Source: Streptomyces sp. WAC06614
Lineage (GTDB): Bacteria > Actinomycetota > Actinomycetes > Streptomycetales > Streptomycetaceae
Length of the DNA stretch: 64,000 nucleotides
NCBI RefSeq assembly: GCF_003949795.1
Contig: NZ_RPRY01000003.1
Coordinates: 1-64,000, forward strand
Direction of reading: 5' to 3'
Part shown: one piece after another, positions 16,871-25,827 of the stretch
How the letters are laid out: each line of letters starts with the position of its first letter
How positions within the stretch are numbered: the first letter of the stretch is position 1
Made by a program: the position numbers and the translations under genes
The notes under the pieces: model-generated
Database searches by the model: none
Seen by the model: the letters and a program-made list of their open reading frames with translations, nothing else
What the model was told of the DNA's origin: nothing

Positions 16871-17176
16871 TCAGCCCTGCCGGGCATGCGGCGGGCGCTG
16901 AGCCCTCGTGATCAGCACCAGACCGAGGAGGAGGACCACCACACCCGGCATGGTGGCGACGGAACGGTAGGCGGGATCGACCGCCAGGAGACCGATCACC
17001 TGAGAACCCAGCGCGGCGGCGATCAACAGCTGAGCCCAGCCGAAAAGGCGCAGCCGGACGATGTGCCGGCGCTGCCAGGGCAGCAGCCAGCCACGGCTGA
17101 GCGCCGCCACACCGGAGGCGGCGAGCAACAACGCGATCACACCGATGGGCACCGCGACGTACAGGCCAAATCCCAT
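16871..17176 (-). CDS. Small three- to four-helix membrane protein upstream of kdpD2
   Basis: A 101-residue protein starting MGFGLYVAVPIGVIALLLAA, with hydrophobic segments near 5-27, 45-62 and 70-92 and a short basic tail. AGGGAGG lies upstream of ATG 17176. It is on the same strand as, and 107 bp before, the degenerate KdpD gene, so the two may be co-transcribed and interact in the membrane. I do not recognise the family. Confidence 0.65.
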   Translation of the reverse strand: MGFGLYVAVPIGVIALLLAASGVAALSRGWLLPWQRRHIVRLRLFGWAQLLIAAALGSQVIGLLAVDPAYRSVATMPGVVVLLLGLVLITRAQRPPHARQG

Positions 17177-17478
17177 GCCGACCTCCCTTTCCGTGAGCGG
17201 GATCATGTCAGGCCGCCTTCGGCTCACCTTCGGGAGGTCCCTGTGACGCCAGCCACGCCCGACCTCGATCAACGTTTCCCCCGACTTCCAGCCCCGTCTC
17301 TTCCGCGTGGCCTCCCGCCGCCCCGGACCGTAAGGCCGATAGCCGATCGGTGGAACCACTCCATCGGGGCTGGACCTCGGCGCCGTCACTCGATCGGCGA
17401 AAGCTGCGCCGTGGCGCCCGGGCGTACGACAGGCTGGTGCGGTACGCATTCGGCATCCCGAGGCAGGAGCTCACGAGC
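17177..17478. other. Divergent intergenic region
   Basis: About 300 bp between the divergent small membrane protein and the 17.5-kb gene. I see no gene and no clear structured element. Confidence 0.4.
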
Positions 17479-18774
17479 GTGTCCGCGAGCGTTGCAGCAA
17501 ATGACCAGGTACCCCTGCCCACGGCACACGACGTGCCATTGGGCCCTCTGGCGGGAATGGACGTACCGCTGTGGCATACGGCGAGCGGCTCGGTGCTTCA
17601 TCTGTCGGCGGAGTGCAGGGCGTTCCGTGTTCCTCCCCAGCGGGCTGGCGTCAGCCTGCAGGTGCCGGATCGTGGAAGCATGGCCGAAGTTCCGGAGCCC
17701 GGGGGGTGCCGGCGTTGCCCCAACCCGTTCCCCGACTATTACACGCAGGCCCGCCGTCTGATCTCACGCATGGAGGAACTGGCGGCACTCGCGGGCCGGC
17801 TCTCCTCCGGGCATGACCTGGAGGCGTACTGCGACGTCCTCACGTTCGGCCTCCACGGGCCGGACTGGAGCAACCCGAGAGACGCCCATCGCCTCCTGCG
17901 AAAGCCTCTCTCAGCACTGGGCGCCGCCCGTGATCGGTTGACAGAACTCCATGCCGACGCCTACGGCAGCGGGAAGGCTCAGGAAGAGCTGCTCCTGATC
18001 GGGACGGGCGCGCTCCTCGACTCAGACTTCCGAAGCCGTCGGCCCGGGAAGTTCCGGCTCCCGTGGCAGGAGACCTGGGAGGAGATCTGCGAGCAGGCCC
18101 TCGACGCGCAGGAGGTGAAGGAGTCGTCATCGGGTACTGCACGCTATGGCTACCAGTCCGGCTTCGACCGGTGGTGCGAGAGCTGGCTCAATGCCCTGAT
18201 GCGTCTCACCCCTGCCGAGCAGGGAAGCCACGCCTCCCCAGTAGCGGCACGTTGGGCGCGCGCGCACGCCGCCCTGGAGCGGTTGATCAAGCGCGACCTA
18301 CAGGATGAACCGTGGGTGGTCAGGCTGACCGATCAACTGCACCATGTCGGACGCGGAATGGTCACCGGCATCGCTGCTTCCATGGCCGAGCCGGTGGTCG
18401 TGGCCTACGACGGACGCGAGGGGATCGATCTCCCGTGGCCGGCTCAGTACCTCCTCTGGGCCCAATATCCAGGCGGTGTCCGCCCAGCCGGCTCCAGCCA
18501 ACACCGTCTCACGGCAGTCCCCCGGCTCTTCACCCTCCTCGACGGTCTCTCGCGCCGCTCCCTGCGAGTGATCGGCGACACCGAATGGCACGACTCGCCA
18601 ACCGTGTACCAAGAAGCCATCGACAACGTCCCCAGGGCAGCGTTCTCACCCGACGCCCACTGCTGGTGGAACACCCAAGCAGCCGGCAGGCTCCCCCACC
18701 TCCTGTTCATGGCCCGCGCAGACGCCGCCTCCACGCAGCAACAGGCACAGCGCGCCCAGGCACCTTGGCGGTAA
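17479..18774 (+). CDS. Unrecognised protein with H-C-CxxC zinc-like motif
   Basis: A 431-residue protein from GTG 17479 (AGGAG 9 nt upstream). Near the N-terminus it has LWHTASGSVLHLSAECRAF and then GCRRC, giving possible zinc ligands H41, C46, C77 and C80. This spacing resembles the Ada-like zinc motifs attached to some nucleases and repair proteins. The rest is helical with no motif I know. Codon use is less GC-rich than the flanks, and the next gene, 76 bp on in the same direction, encodes a nuclease-like protein. A joint role in defence is possible but unproven. Confidence 0.65.
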   Translation: MSASVAANDQVPLPTAHDVPLGPLAGMDVPLWHTASGSVLHLSAECRAFRVPPQRAGVSLQVPDRGSMAEVPEPGGCRRCPNPFPDYYTQARRLISRMEELAALAGRLSSGHDLEAYCDVLTFGLHGPDWSNPRDAHRLLRKPLSALGAARDRLTELHADAYGSGKAQEELLLIGTGALLDSDFRSRRPGKFRLPWQETWEEICEQALDAQEVKESSSGTARYGYQSGFDRWCESWLNALMRLTPAEQGSHASPVAARWARAHAALERLIKRDLQDEPWVVRLTDQLHHVGRGMVTGIAASMAEPVVVAYDGREGIDLPWPAQYLLWAQYPGGVRPAGSSQHRLTAVPRLFTLLDGLSRRSLRVIGDTEWHDSPTVYQEAIDNVPRAAFSPDAHCWWNTQAAGRLPHLLFMARADAASTQQQAQRAQAPWR

Positions 18775-18850
18775 GACGGCCACAGCCTCGGTCCCAACGA
18801 AGCCCGGCAAACCTGCCACGCCGCGAACCACTCTCTGGTTGGGTGGCTCA

Positions 18851-21070
18851 ATGGAGCACCAGGAGTATCTTGGCCACCGCCTCATCGAAGTAGCCCTTCT
18901 TCCCGCGAGGGTGGTCTACCTCATCGCTGAAGGCAGCACGAGCGGTTTCCGGGCGGCGGTGCGGGCGGCGACCCAACGCTGGGGCGGCATGACCGAGCCG
19001 ATCATCGAAGCCTCTACGGATGCCGACACCGTCGCGGCGGCGGAGCTGATCCGAGTTGCGGATGTCCAAGCGCTCGTCAATGTGAACGCCGACCCTGGAC
19101 GTGCTCGGGAACTTGCCGACTTCTGGAATCTTCCGCTCGTGGCCCTCGACGCCATGGGCTCGACAGGAATCTGGCAGTTCACGAGCCGGCCTGAGGCTGC
19201 CTGCCACAACCTGATCGGGCCAGCAGCGGACACCTGCTTCCGGGCAGATCCGGAGGGACCGCTCTGGGCCGTGGCAGTGGCGGGTATCTACCACGCTCCA
19301 GACGAAGCCGCGTACCAAAGTCCCGTGATCCCCGCGCAGGACACTCTCCTCGGTGCCGCACAGAGCACCGGCGCCACGGCCCTACAGCAAGGTATGGCCG
19401 GCTTTCAGGAACACCAGCGCTCAAGTCAGAGCGTGCATGACGAGCTGCCGATCGTTGTCGTCGTCGCCCGGCCGGATTCTCTGCCCGACGTCCTGTGGTT
19501 TTGGAATGCTCGCGCTCTGCGCTTGCACGTACACACCGAGATGCCCCTCTTGCTGTTCCCCGACGATGCACCGAAGAACTGGACCAACTTCGCGCGCGAC
19601 ATCCGGCTGGCACAGGTCCACTCGGGGCTCCGCGTTCAACCGGACGTCGTCTTCATCAGTCAGAGCGTTGCGGAAGATGACCTGCACGAAGCGGCGCATC
19701 AGGCCGGTCTCGTCGCATCGTTCGACCATGAAATCCGCCACAGCCGTCTTGCTGAGGCTCCTGAGCCTCTGACCTACGCGATCAACCTGGACGTCTCTTC
19801 AGGATGGCTCTTTGATCGCCGGTGGGGTGCCATGAAGCGCAGCGGTTTCCATCAGTTCGCCGGGCCCAGCCGGTTCGACGTCAAGCTGCCCGTCACCCTG
19901 CAGCACCCCGCAGCCGGTCTGCTGCGCCTTGCCGGAGAGCCCTTCAACGGCCTTCCAAAGCATCCCGTGGTCGCTCGTATGATCACGGAACAAGGCAGGG
20001 GCCAGATTCGATTTCCGGCGTCCTGGCACGGCGACCAACTACAGATGCCCGTTTCCCTGCCGTGGTTGGACTGGCCTCGGCTGACTCTCACCATCCCGAA
20101 GCTGGTGGAGGTCGTACCTCGACTCCTGAACGAAACCACCAACCGGTTCGAGCTGTCGACGCCGGGCAAGATCGGCGTCACCATCTCCCAGCAGTCCGAC
20201 GTCGGTGCACTTCTCGACCTACTCGTCGTGGAATCCCTCACCGCCCTCAAGACCGAGCGCACCGAGCACTTCATCAAGGCGCTGGACCATCGCATTCCCG
20301 GGCGCATCCTACTCGAGGATGCCAAAGAGCTCGCCCGCGAATTCGGCGGACGCATGGACCGGAAGTTCCGCTCCGCTACGAACGCCCTGAACAACTGGCG
20401 ACCCCAACAGGTGACCCCCGCTCTCGAGAGGGCCTGTGAACAGGGATGGGCCGAGCGTGGGCTTGGACTGGACTGCGAGCAGTGCAAACTAAACAGCTTC
20501 ATCCCGCTACAAGCGAGCACCGGCCAGGCGGTCTGCCCTGCCTGCTCGGCACCGGATCGGTACGGGCGGGACAACGGCAAGTCCGTCGAGATCATGTATC
20601 GCCTCAACGGGTTCATCGACCGAGCCGTTGACAACGGCGTGCTCACCCACCTGCTCGTCGTCGCCGCCCTGAAAGAGCGCGCCCCCGACTCACACTTCCT
20701 CCCCGGCGTCGACGTTGTCTTCGGAGATGGCGACACGAAAGAAGTCGACATCTTCGGCGTCTACAAGGGAAAGGTCCTCGCAGGCGAGGCGAAGGTCAGC
20801 GCCTCCGAGTTCGCCAAGGAAGGCCAGATCAGGCGCGACGTCGAACTCAGCCACCGTCTCAAGGCCGACGTGCACGTCATGGCGGCAATTGACATCATCC
20901 CCGACCCGCTCCTGGAGGAAGCACGGGAACATTGCAGAATGGCGGGTCTCGAACTTCTCGTCCTGCATGAACCCGACCTCCGGCCTCGCCTGGCGGAAGC
21001 GCGCACCGAACGGGACCGCCAGGCCGAGGCACAGGCACGGGCGCAGCAAAGCCGACGACGAAGGCCGTAG
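18851..21070 (+). CDS. Large protein with zinc ribbon and PD-(D/E)XK nuclease-like domain
   Basis: A 739-residue protein. The N-terminal half shows alternating alpha/beta sequence (VVYLIAEGSTSGFRAAV, LPIVVVVARPD) with no family I can name. A zinc ribbon follows at C542-x2-C545 and C562-x2-C565. The C-terminus has D633 in KEVDIFGVYKG, then GEAK with E646 and K648, the D-x12-E-x-K spacing of PD-(D/E)XK nucleases. The tail is rich in Glu, Gln and Arg. ATG 18851 was chosen (GGGTGG upstream); an in-frame TTG lies 12 nt earlier. The product probably cuts or binds nucleic acid. Confidence 0.7.
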   Translation: MEHQEYLGHRLIEVALLPARVVYLIAEGSTSGFRAAVRAATQRWGGMTEPIIEASTDADTVAAAELIRVADVQALVNVNADPGRARELADFWNLPLVALDAMGSTGIWQFTSRPEAACHNLIGPAADTCFRADPEGPLWAVAVAGIYHAPDEAAYQSPVIPAQDTLLGAAQSTGATALQQGMAGFQEHQRSSQSVHDELPIVVVVARPDSLPDVLWFWNARALRLHVHTEMPLLLFPDDAPKNWTNFARDIRLAQVHSGLRVQPDVVFISQSVAEDDLHEAAHQAGLVASFDHEIRHSRLAEAPEPLTYAINLDVSSGWLFDRRWGAMKRSGFHQFAGPSRFDVKLPVTLQHPAAGLLRLAGEPFNGLPKHPVVARMITEQGRGQIRFPASWHGDQLQMPVSLPWLDWPRLTLTIPKLVEVVPRLLNETTNRFELSTPGKIGVTISQQSDVGALLDLLVVESLTALKTERTEHFIKALDHRIPGRILLEDAKELAREFGGRMDRKFRSATNALNNWRPQQVTPALERACEQGWAERGLGLDCEQCKLNSFIPLQASTGQAVCPACSAPDRYGRDNGKSVEIMYRLNGFIDRAVDNGVLTHLLVVAALKERAPDSHFLPGVDVVFGDGDTKEVDIFGVYKGKVLAGEAKVSASEFAKEGQIRRDVELSHRLKADVHVMAAIDIIPDPLLEEAREHCRMAGLELLVLHEPDLRPRLAEARTERDRQAEAQARAQQSRRRRP

Positions 21071-21295
21071 CTCGCCCCGCAACGGATGCCACCCCGGGCG
21101 CGGGGCATCAGGCAACGTCGCCGCGCGACGTTTCAGGGTGCCGTGTTCAAGCGGAACCTGCGCCATCAGCCTGGCTAGCATCTGGCCACGACACCAGTGA
21201 TCATGATGGGCTACAGGAAGCTGCCAACCGACGTGCCGCGATGCGCGCTCGTGCGCTCCCTCCCGCGCCGGAACTTATTAGGCCATCCTGGTGAC

Positions 21296-21541
21296 ATGGC
21301 GACCCTCCCGAAGGCCCCATGCCCCTCCTGCTCCGTTCCGCACGCCTTGCTGCCCACCAAACGAATCGGGTACGGATCGGTCAAAGACCACAAGATCGAG
21401 CCCCGGGCACTGGTGCTTTGTCCGGGCAGCATGGTCCACGTCGCTTACGCCGAAGCACGAGCGTGGCAGCTTGAGTTCGAGCGCGCACAGCAGGAGGCAG
21501 CGGCGCCGGCCGCGGTGGAAGAAACGCTCTTCGAGGGATGA
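21296..21541 (+). CDS. Small hypothetical protein with CxxC motif
   Basis: An 81-residue protein starting MATLPKAPCPSCSVPH. The CPSC pair, with a later Cys in LVLCPGSM, could hold a metal, and the C-terminus is a Glu/Gln/Ala-rich helix. Upstream there is no good ribosome-binding site; TTATTA about 20 nt before the ATG could be part of a promoter for a leaderless message. It belongs to the less GC-rich stretch. I do not recognise it. Confidence 0.55.
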   Translation: MATLPKAPCPSCSVPHALLPTKRIGYGSVKDHKIEPRALVLCPGSMVHVAYAEARAWQLEFERAQQEAAAPAAVEETLFEG

Positions 21542-21663
21542 GGATCAGAGAGCCGCACCCATGCGACGCATCGCAGTAACAACGAGGGGTTCGCGAAAGT
21601 CACCATGCCCCGACCTCCCGCCGACATTAGAGCGCCTTCTCGCCCCAAACGACGGCGGCTGCC

Positions 21664-22095
21664 GTGAGTGACCGGCAGGCGTCGGTGAATGGCGATGCCC
21701 AACCTGAGCGTCGGGTTGCCGGGGCCGTTGTGGTTTACGAGGGTCGAGTGCTGCTCGTACGGCGACAAATTGCAGAGGGCCAGCTCTCGTGGCAGTTCCC
21801 GGCGGGCAAAGTCGAACCGGGCGAGTCCTGCGAGGAAGCCGCCGCCCGCGAGACGAAGGAGGAGGCTGGCCTGGAGGTGGCCGCCGCCGCTCCGCTGGGC
21901 GAGCGGGTGCATCCAATCACCGGTCGGCACGTGTCCTACACGGCCTGCGAGGTGGTCGGTGGGGCCGCACACGTGGCGGACGCCGATGAAATCGCTGAGG
22001 TCGCGTGGGTGACCCTGCCGGAGATCCCGCAGTACATCCCGTACGGACTCTTCGAGCCGGTCCAGCGATACCTGGACGTCGCCCTTCGACGTTGA
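21664..22095 (+). CDS. NUDIX hydrolase
   Basis: A 143-residue NUDIX protein. The Nudix box is complete, GKVEPGESCEEAAARETKEE followed by AGL (residues about 56-79), supplying the Mg2+-binding REtkEE core. It would hydrolyse a nucleoside diphosphate linked to another group; the exact substrate cannot be inferred. It starts at GTG 21664. The upstream ribosome-binding site is weak. Confidence 0.9.
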   Translation: MSDRQASVNGDAQPERRVAGAVVVYEGRVLLVRRQIAEGQLSWQFPAGKVEPGESCEEAAARETKEEAGLEVAAAAPLGERVHPITGRHVSYTACEVVGGAAHVADADEIAEVAWVTLPEIPQYIPYGLFEPVQRYLDVALRR

Positions 22096-22494
22096 CCACA
22101 GCTACCAGGGCGAGAATGCCTCGGCGCCCCACAGCGGCAGTCCATGGGCGGTGCCCTCTCCTGGCGACCCATACACCGGTGGGATGTAGGACCCGTGGAC
22201 GCGGTCACACAATCTCAGAGAGGCCACCCCGCGCGAACATCCAGTCGCCTCCGAACCGTAGGCCTCCGTCGCGCACACGGCGTTCCGTCACATCCTGGCG
22301 GAGGGAGGGGACAGGCGAGGGCGTTGTCACTTGCGCACAAGATCCGCCACGCACGCTCCATCCACGGATCGAACGCCCCCGCCGGGTCCGACGGCACGAT
22401 CGTAGGAGCCGACGGCGCAGCGGCAGCCACCACTGCCCTTCGGAGGCATGAGGGCTCGACCAGCCAGCGACTAGACCTAACTACTCGTCAGTAA

Positions 22495-22514
22495 AGTCAG
22501 CAAAAGGTCAGCAT
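22495..22514 (+). repeat. Direct repeat copy 1, AGTCAGCAAAAGGTCAGCAT
   Basis: A 20-bp element made of two GTCAGCA units. A copy lacking one G lies at 22886-22904 in the same orientation, 390 bp away. It may mark the ends of a lost mobile element, though no integrase was seen. Confidence 0.55.
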
Positions 22515-22672
22515 TCGTTCGACCAAACTTGGTTACAGCCTGCGACACATGAGACTCGATCATCGGCGTCGAAGGCGCTCGCACCATGTCCGGCTGCCTC
22601 TCCTGCGAAGTCAAAACCGGAGGGCCGGGAGCGAGCACAGCACCCGACCCTCACCCCACATAGACCAGCAGG

Positions 22673-22856
22673 TCAACGCACCCTTCCCCTGGGTTTCAGG
22701 TGCGTCGGCGGGAGTTCGGGGGACGGAATCGGAGGGCCGTCGTAGCCCTTCACCTCGCCGAATCGGGACCCGTTCATCCAGTCTTCGCGGGCCTGCGCGA
22801 TATCATCGTGTGACCGTCCGATCCAGTTCCAGAACCATTGGATCTCAGAGCATTTC
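22673..22856 (-). pseudogene. C-terminal remnant of a pirin-family protein
   Basis: On the minus strand the frame reads IQWFWNWIGRSHDDIAQARE, then DWMNGSRFGEVKGYDGP, and ends KPRGRVR with a stop at 22673. This matches the conserved C-terminus of pirins (cupin proteins, some with quercetinase activity). Upstream the frame ends in stop codons within about 30 bp, so only some 55-60 residues remain. The repeat at 22886 sits just beyond the break. Confidence 0.7.
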
Positions 22857-22885
22857 CGCAGGTCAGAGGGTTACGAGTCGCCGGA

Positions 22886-22904
22886 AGTCAGCAAAAGTCA
22901 GCAT
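22886..22904 (+). repeat. Direct repeat copy 2, AGTCAGCAAAAGTCAGCAT
   Basis: The second copy of the GTCAGCA repeat. It lies just upstream, on the minus strand, of the point where the pirin remnant loses its reading frame. Confidence 0.55.
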
Positions 22905-23021
22905 GCGCGACCCTCTGGCGGGACGTTCTCGGAGCCGCCCTCACTCCCAGCAGGCCGTCTCATTTCACTGTCCGAATGCTGGATAACACTCGCCGCTGAG
23001 CGATCCGGCACCCTAGTCTGG

Positions 23022-23229
23022 CCGGGCAGCTGGTTCGCCCCGTCCGCCAGGCGGGATGCGTCGCAAGAGGGAACCCGGTGGGAATCCGGGACTGCCCCGC
23101 AGCGGTGAGCGGGAACGACCGCCGTCATACGCACTGGGACCGGACAACGGTCCTGGGAAGCGACGGCCAGTAGGTGCCCGCCGGGAGACCGGCAGGCGTG
23201 CCCGCGAGTCCGAAGACCTGCCCGTTGCC
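23022..23229 (+). promoter_or_regulatory. Cobalamin riboswitch upstream of metE
   Basis: The conserved core reads GGGAACCCGGTGGGAATCC, then GGGACTGCCCCGCAGCGGT, followed by CACTGGGACCGG and the closing GAGTCCGAAGACCTGCC. These are hallmark segments of the B12 aptamer in the usual order. Metabolite binding normally shuts off the downstream gene, here the B12-independent methionine synthase 180 nt on. The 5' boundary is approximate. Confidence 0.92.
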
Positions 23230-23407
23230 CGCACGCGGACGATTCCGCGCGCGGATATCCCGGTGACCTCGTGGGCGGGTCGGCGTACACAGCGAGCGGT
23301 ACCTGCGGTGTCCTTTCCCGCAACGTGGTCCGCGCGTTCTGTCGTCCCTTCGCGTCCGCGTCCCGTCGTCCGGGATGTTCTGGACACATCTCGCGAAGGA
23401 GAGTTCC

Positions 23408-25732
23408 GTGACAGCGAAGCCCGCAGCCGCGGCAGCACGAGCCACCGTGTACGGCTATCCCCGCCAGGGTCAGAACCGCGAACTGAAGAAGGCCATCGAG
23501 GGCTACTGGAAGGGCCGCGTCACCGCCGACGCCCTCCGGCAGACCGCAGCCGACCGGCGCCGATCCAACTGGCAGCAGCTGACGGACGCCGGCATCACCG
23601 AGGTACCGACCGGTGATTTCTCGTACTACGACCATGTACTCGACACCAGCGTGATGGTTGGCGCTGTCCCTGAGCGGCACCGGACGGCGGTCAGCGCCGA
23701 CGCGCTCGACGGCTACTTCGCGATGGCGCGCGGCACGCAGGACGTGGCCCCGCTGGAGATGACCAAGTGGTTCGACACCAACTACCACTACCTGGTGCCC
23801 GAACTCGGTCCCGACACCGTCTTCGCCGCCGACTCCACCAAGCAGGTCGCCGAGCTGAAGGAGGCCCTCGCGCTGGGCCACGCGGCCCGCCCGGTCCTCG
23901 TCGGCCCCATTACCTACCTGCTGCTCGCCAAGCCCGCCCCCGGCGTGGCCGCCGACTTCCAGCCGATCACCCTGCTCGACCGGCTGCTGCCCGTCTACGC
24001 CCAGGTCCTGGCCGACCTGCGCGCCGCCGGAGCCGAGTGGGTGCAGGTCGACGAGCCCGCCCTGGTCCAGGACCGCACCCCGGCCGACCTGAACGCCGCC
24101 GCCCGTGCCTACCGGGAGATCGGCGCGCTGACCGACCGGCCCAAGCTGCTCGTGGCCTCGTACTTCGACCGGCTCGGCGACGCCCTCCAGATCCTCGCCG
24201 CCGCCCCGGTCGAGGGTCTGGCCCTCGACTTCACCGACTCCGCCGCCTCGAACCTCGACGCCCTCGCCGCGGTCGGCGGGCTGCCGGGCAAGCGCCTGGT
24301 CGCGGGCGTCGTCAACGGCCGCAACATCTGGATCAACGACTACCAGAAGTCCCTGACCACCCTCGGCACCCTCCTGGGCCTCGCCGACCAGGTCGATGTC
24401 GCCGCGTCCTGCTCCCTGCTGCACGTCCCGCTCGACGCCAACGCCGAACGGGACATCGACCCTCAGATCCGGCGCTGGCTCGCCTTCGCCCGCCAGAAGA
24501 CCACCGAGATCGCGACCCTCGCCCGCGGCCTCGCCCAGGGCACCGACGTGATCGCCGCGGAGCTGGCCGCCAACCGCGCCGACCTCGCCTCGCGCGCCCA
24601 TTCCGCCATCACCCACGACCCCGCCGTCCGCGCCCGCACCGCCGCGATCACCGACGCGGACGGCCGTCGCTCCCAGCCCTACGCGCAGCGCACTGCCGCG
24701 CAGCGCGCCCACCTGGGGCTGCCCGTACTGCCCACCACCACCATCGGTTCGTTCCCGCAGACCGACGAGCTGCGCGTGGCTCGTGCCGACCTGCGGGCCG
24801 GCCGCATCGACGCGGCCGGGTACGAGGAGCGGATCGAGAACGAGATCCGCGAGGTCATCTCCTTCCAGGAGAAGACCGGCGTCGACGTGCTGGTGCACGG
24901 CGAGCCCGAGCGCAACGACATGGTGCAGTACTTCGCCGAGCAGCTCACCGGCTACGTCGCCACGCAGCACGGCTGGGTGCAGTCCTACGGCACGCGCTAC
25001 GTCCGCCCGCCCGTCCTGGCCGGAGACATCTCCCGGCCCGAGCCGATGACCGTCCGCTGGACGACGTTCGCGCAGGCTCAGACGTCCAAGCCGGTCAAGG
25101 GCATGCTCACCGGTCCGGTCACCATGCTCGCCTGGTCGTTCGTACGCGACGACCAGCCCCTCGGCGACACCGCCCGCCAGGTGGCGCTGGCCCTGCGCGA
25201 CGAGGTGAACGACCTGGAGGCCGCAGGCACTTCGGTCATCCAGGTCGACGAGCCGGCGCTGCGCGAGACCCTGCCCCTGCGGGCCGCGGATCACGCGGAG
25301 TACCTGGCCTGGGCGACCGAGTCGTTCCGGCTCAGCACCAGTGGTGTGCGGCCGGACACCCAGATCCACACGCACATGTGCTACGCCGAGTTCGGCGACA
25401 TCGTGCAGGCCATCGACGACCTCGATGCCGACGTCATCAGCTTGGAGGCCGCCCGCTCCCACATGCAGGTCGCGGACGAGCTGGCTGAGCACGGTTACCC
25501 CCGTGAGGCCGGCCCGGGCGTCTGGGACATCCACTCCCCGCGCATCCCGAGCACCGACGAGGCAGCCGGACTCCTACGCAAGGGCCTGGATGCCATCCCC
25601 GCCGAGCGACTGTGGGTGAATCCCGACTGCGGTCTGAAGACGCGTGGTTGGACCGAGACCCGAGCCTCCCTGGAGAACCTTGTCGCCGCCGCCCGCGAGG
25701 TCAGGGCGGAGCTGGCGGTCGACAACGGCTGA
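23408..25732 (+). CDS. metE: Cobalamin-independent methionine synthase
   Basis: A 774-residue cytosolic enzyme that methylates homocysteine from 5-methyltetrahydrofolate-triglutamate without B12. Two homologous halves are visible. The catalytic C-terminal half carries TTTIGSFPQT, IQVDEPALRE, and the zinc-site motifs HTHMCYAEFGDI and NPDCGLKTR. Length is normal for MetE. GTG 23408 has AAGGAG 7 nt upstream. The cobalamin riboswitch in the leader fits the known logic: MetE is repressed when B12 allows MetH to work. A strong hairpin follows the stop codon. Confidence 0.96.
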   Translation: MTAKPAAAAARATVYGYPRQGQNRELKKAIEGYWKGRVTADALRQTAADRRRSNWQQLTDAGITEVPTGDFSYYDHVLDTSVMVGAVPERHRTAVSADALDGYFAMARGTQDVAPLEMTKWFDTNYHYLVPELGPDTVFAADSTKQVAELKEALALGHAARPVLVGPITYLLLAKPAPGVAADFQPITLLDRLLPVYAQVLADLRAAGAEWVQVDEPALVQDRTPADLNAAARAYREIGALTDRPKLLVASYFDRLGDALQILAAAPVEGLALDFTDSAASNLDALAAVGGLPGKRLVAGVVNGRNIWINDYQKSLTTLGTLLGLADQVDVAASCSLLHVPLDANAERDIDPQIRRWLAFARQKTTEIATLARGLAQGTDVIAAELAANRADLASRAHSAITHDPAVRARTAAITDADGRRSQPYAQRTAAQRAHLGLPVLPTTTIGSFPQTDELRVARADLRAGRIDAAGYEERIENEIREVISFQEKTGVDVLVHGEPERNDMVQYFAEQLTGYVATQHGWVQSYGTRYVRPPVLAGDISRPEPMTVRWTTFAQAQTSKPVKGMLTGPVTMLAWSFVRDDQPLGDTARQVALALRDEVNDLEAAGTSVIQVDEPALRETLPLRAADHAEYLAWATESFRLSTSGVRPDTQIHTHMCYAEFGDIVQAIDDLDADVISLEAARSHMQVADELAEHGYPREAGPGVWDIHSPRIPSTDEAAGLLRKGLDAIPAERLWVNPDCGLKTRGWTETRASLENLVAAAREVRAELAVDNG

Positions 25733-25740
25733 TGCCGCGC

Positions 25741-25776
25741 GGTCTGGGCCGGACGCCTCGGCGTCCGGCCCAGACC
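25741..25776. terminator. Perfect 16-bp hairpin after metE
   Basis: GGTCTGGGCCGGACGC, loop CTCG, and the exact complement. It lies between metE and the small gene at 25828 and probably limits read-through. A comparable hairpin precedes that gene's paralogue at 50057. Confidence 0.75.
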
Positions 25777-25827
25777 GGCCACGACCGGACAGGAGCGACG
25801 CAGGCCCGGCAGACGGGAAGGTCTCAG

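Larger units (their letters stand above)
22096..23010. other. Gene-poor region with repeats and a pirin remnant
   Basis: About 900 bp without an intact gene. It contains two near-identical copies of a GTCAGCA-based repeat (22495 and 22886) and the broken 3' end of a pirin gene (22673-22856). These look like scars of past insertion or deletion. Confidence 0.5.

Noticed and set aside
17479-21070. Classical restriction-modification system
   Set aside because: There is a nuclease-like motif but no methyltransferase (no DPPY or PCQ-type motifs) in either gene or next to them.
22096-22494. Several short open frames after the NUDIX gene
   Set aside because: Frames on both strands overlap each other with no coding signature; treated as non-coding.
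22898-25534. 878-codon minus-strand open frame opposite metE
   Set aside because: A GC-bias shadow: metE on the other strand has every family motif, while this frame encodes low-complexity Gly/Val/Arg-rich sequence.
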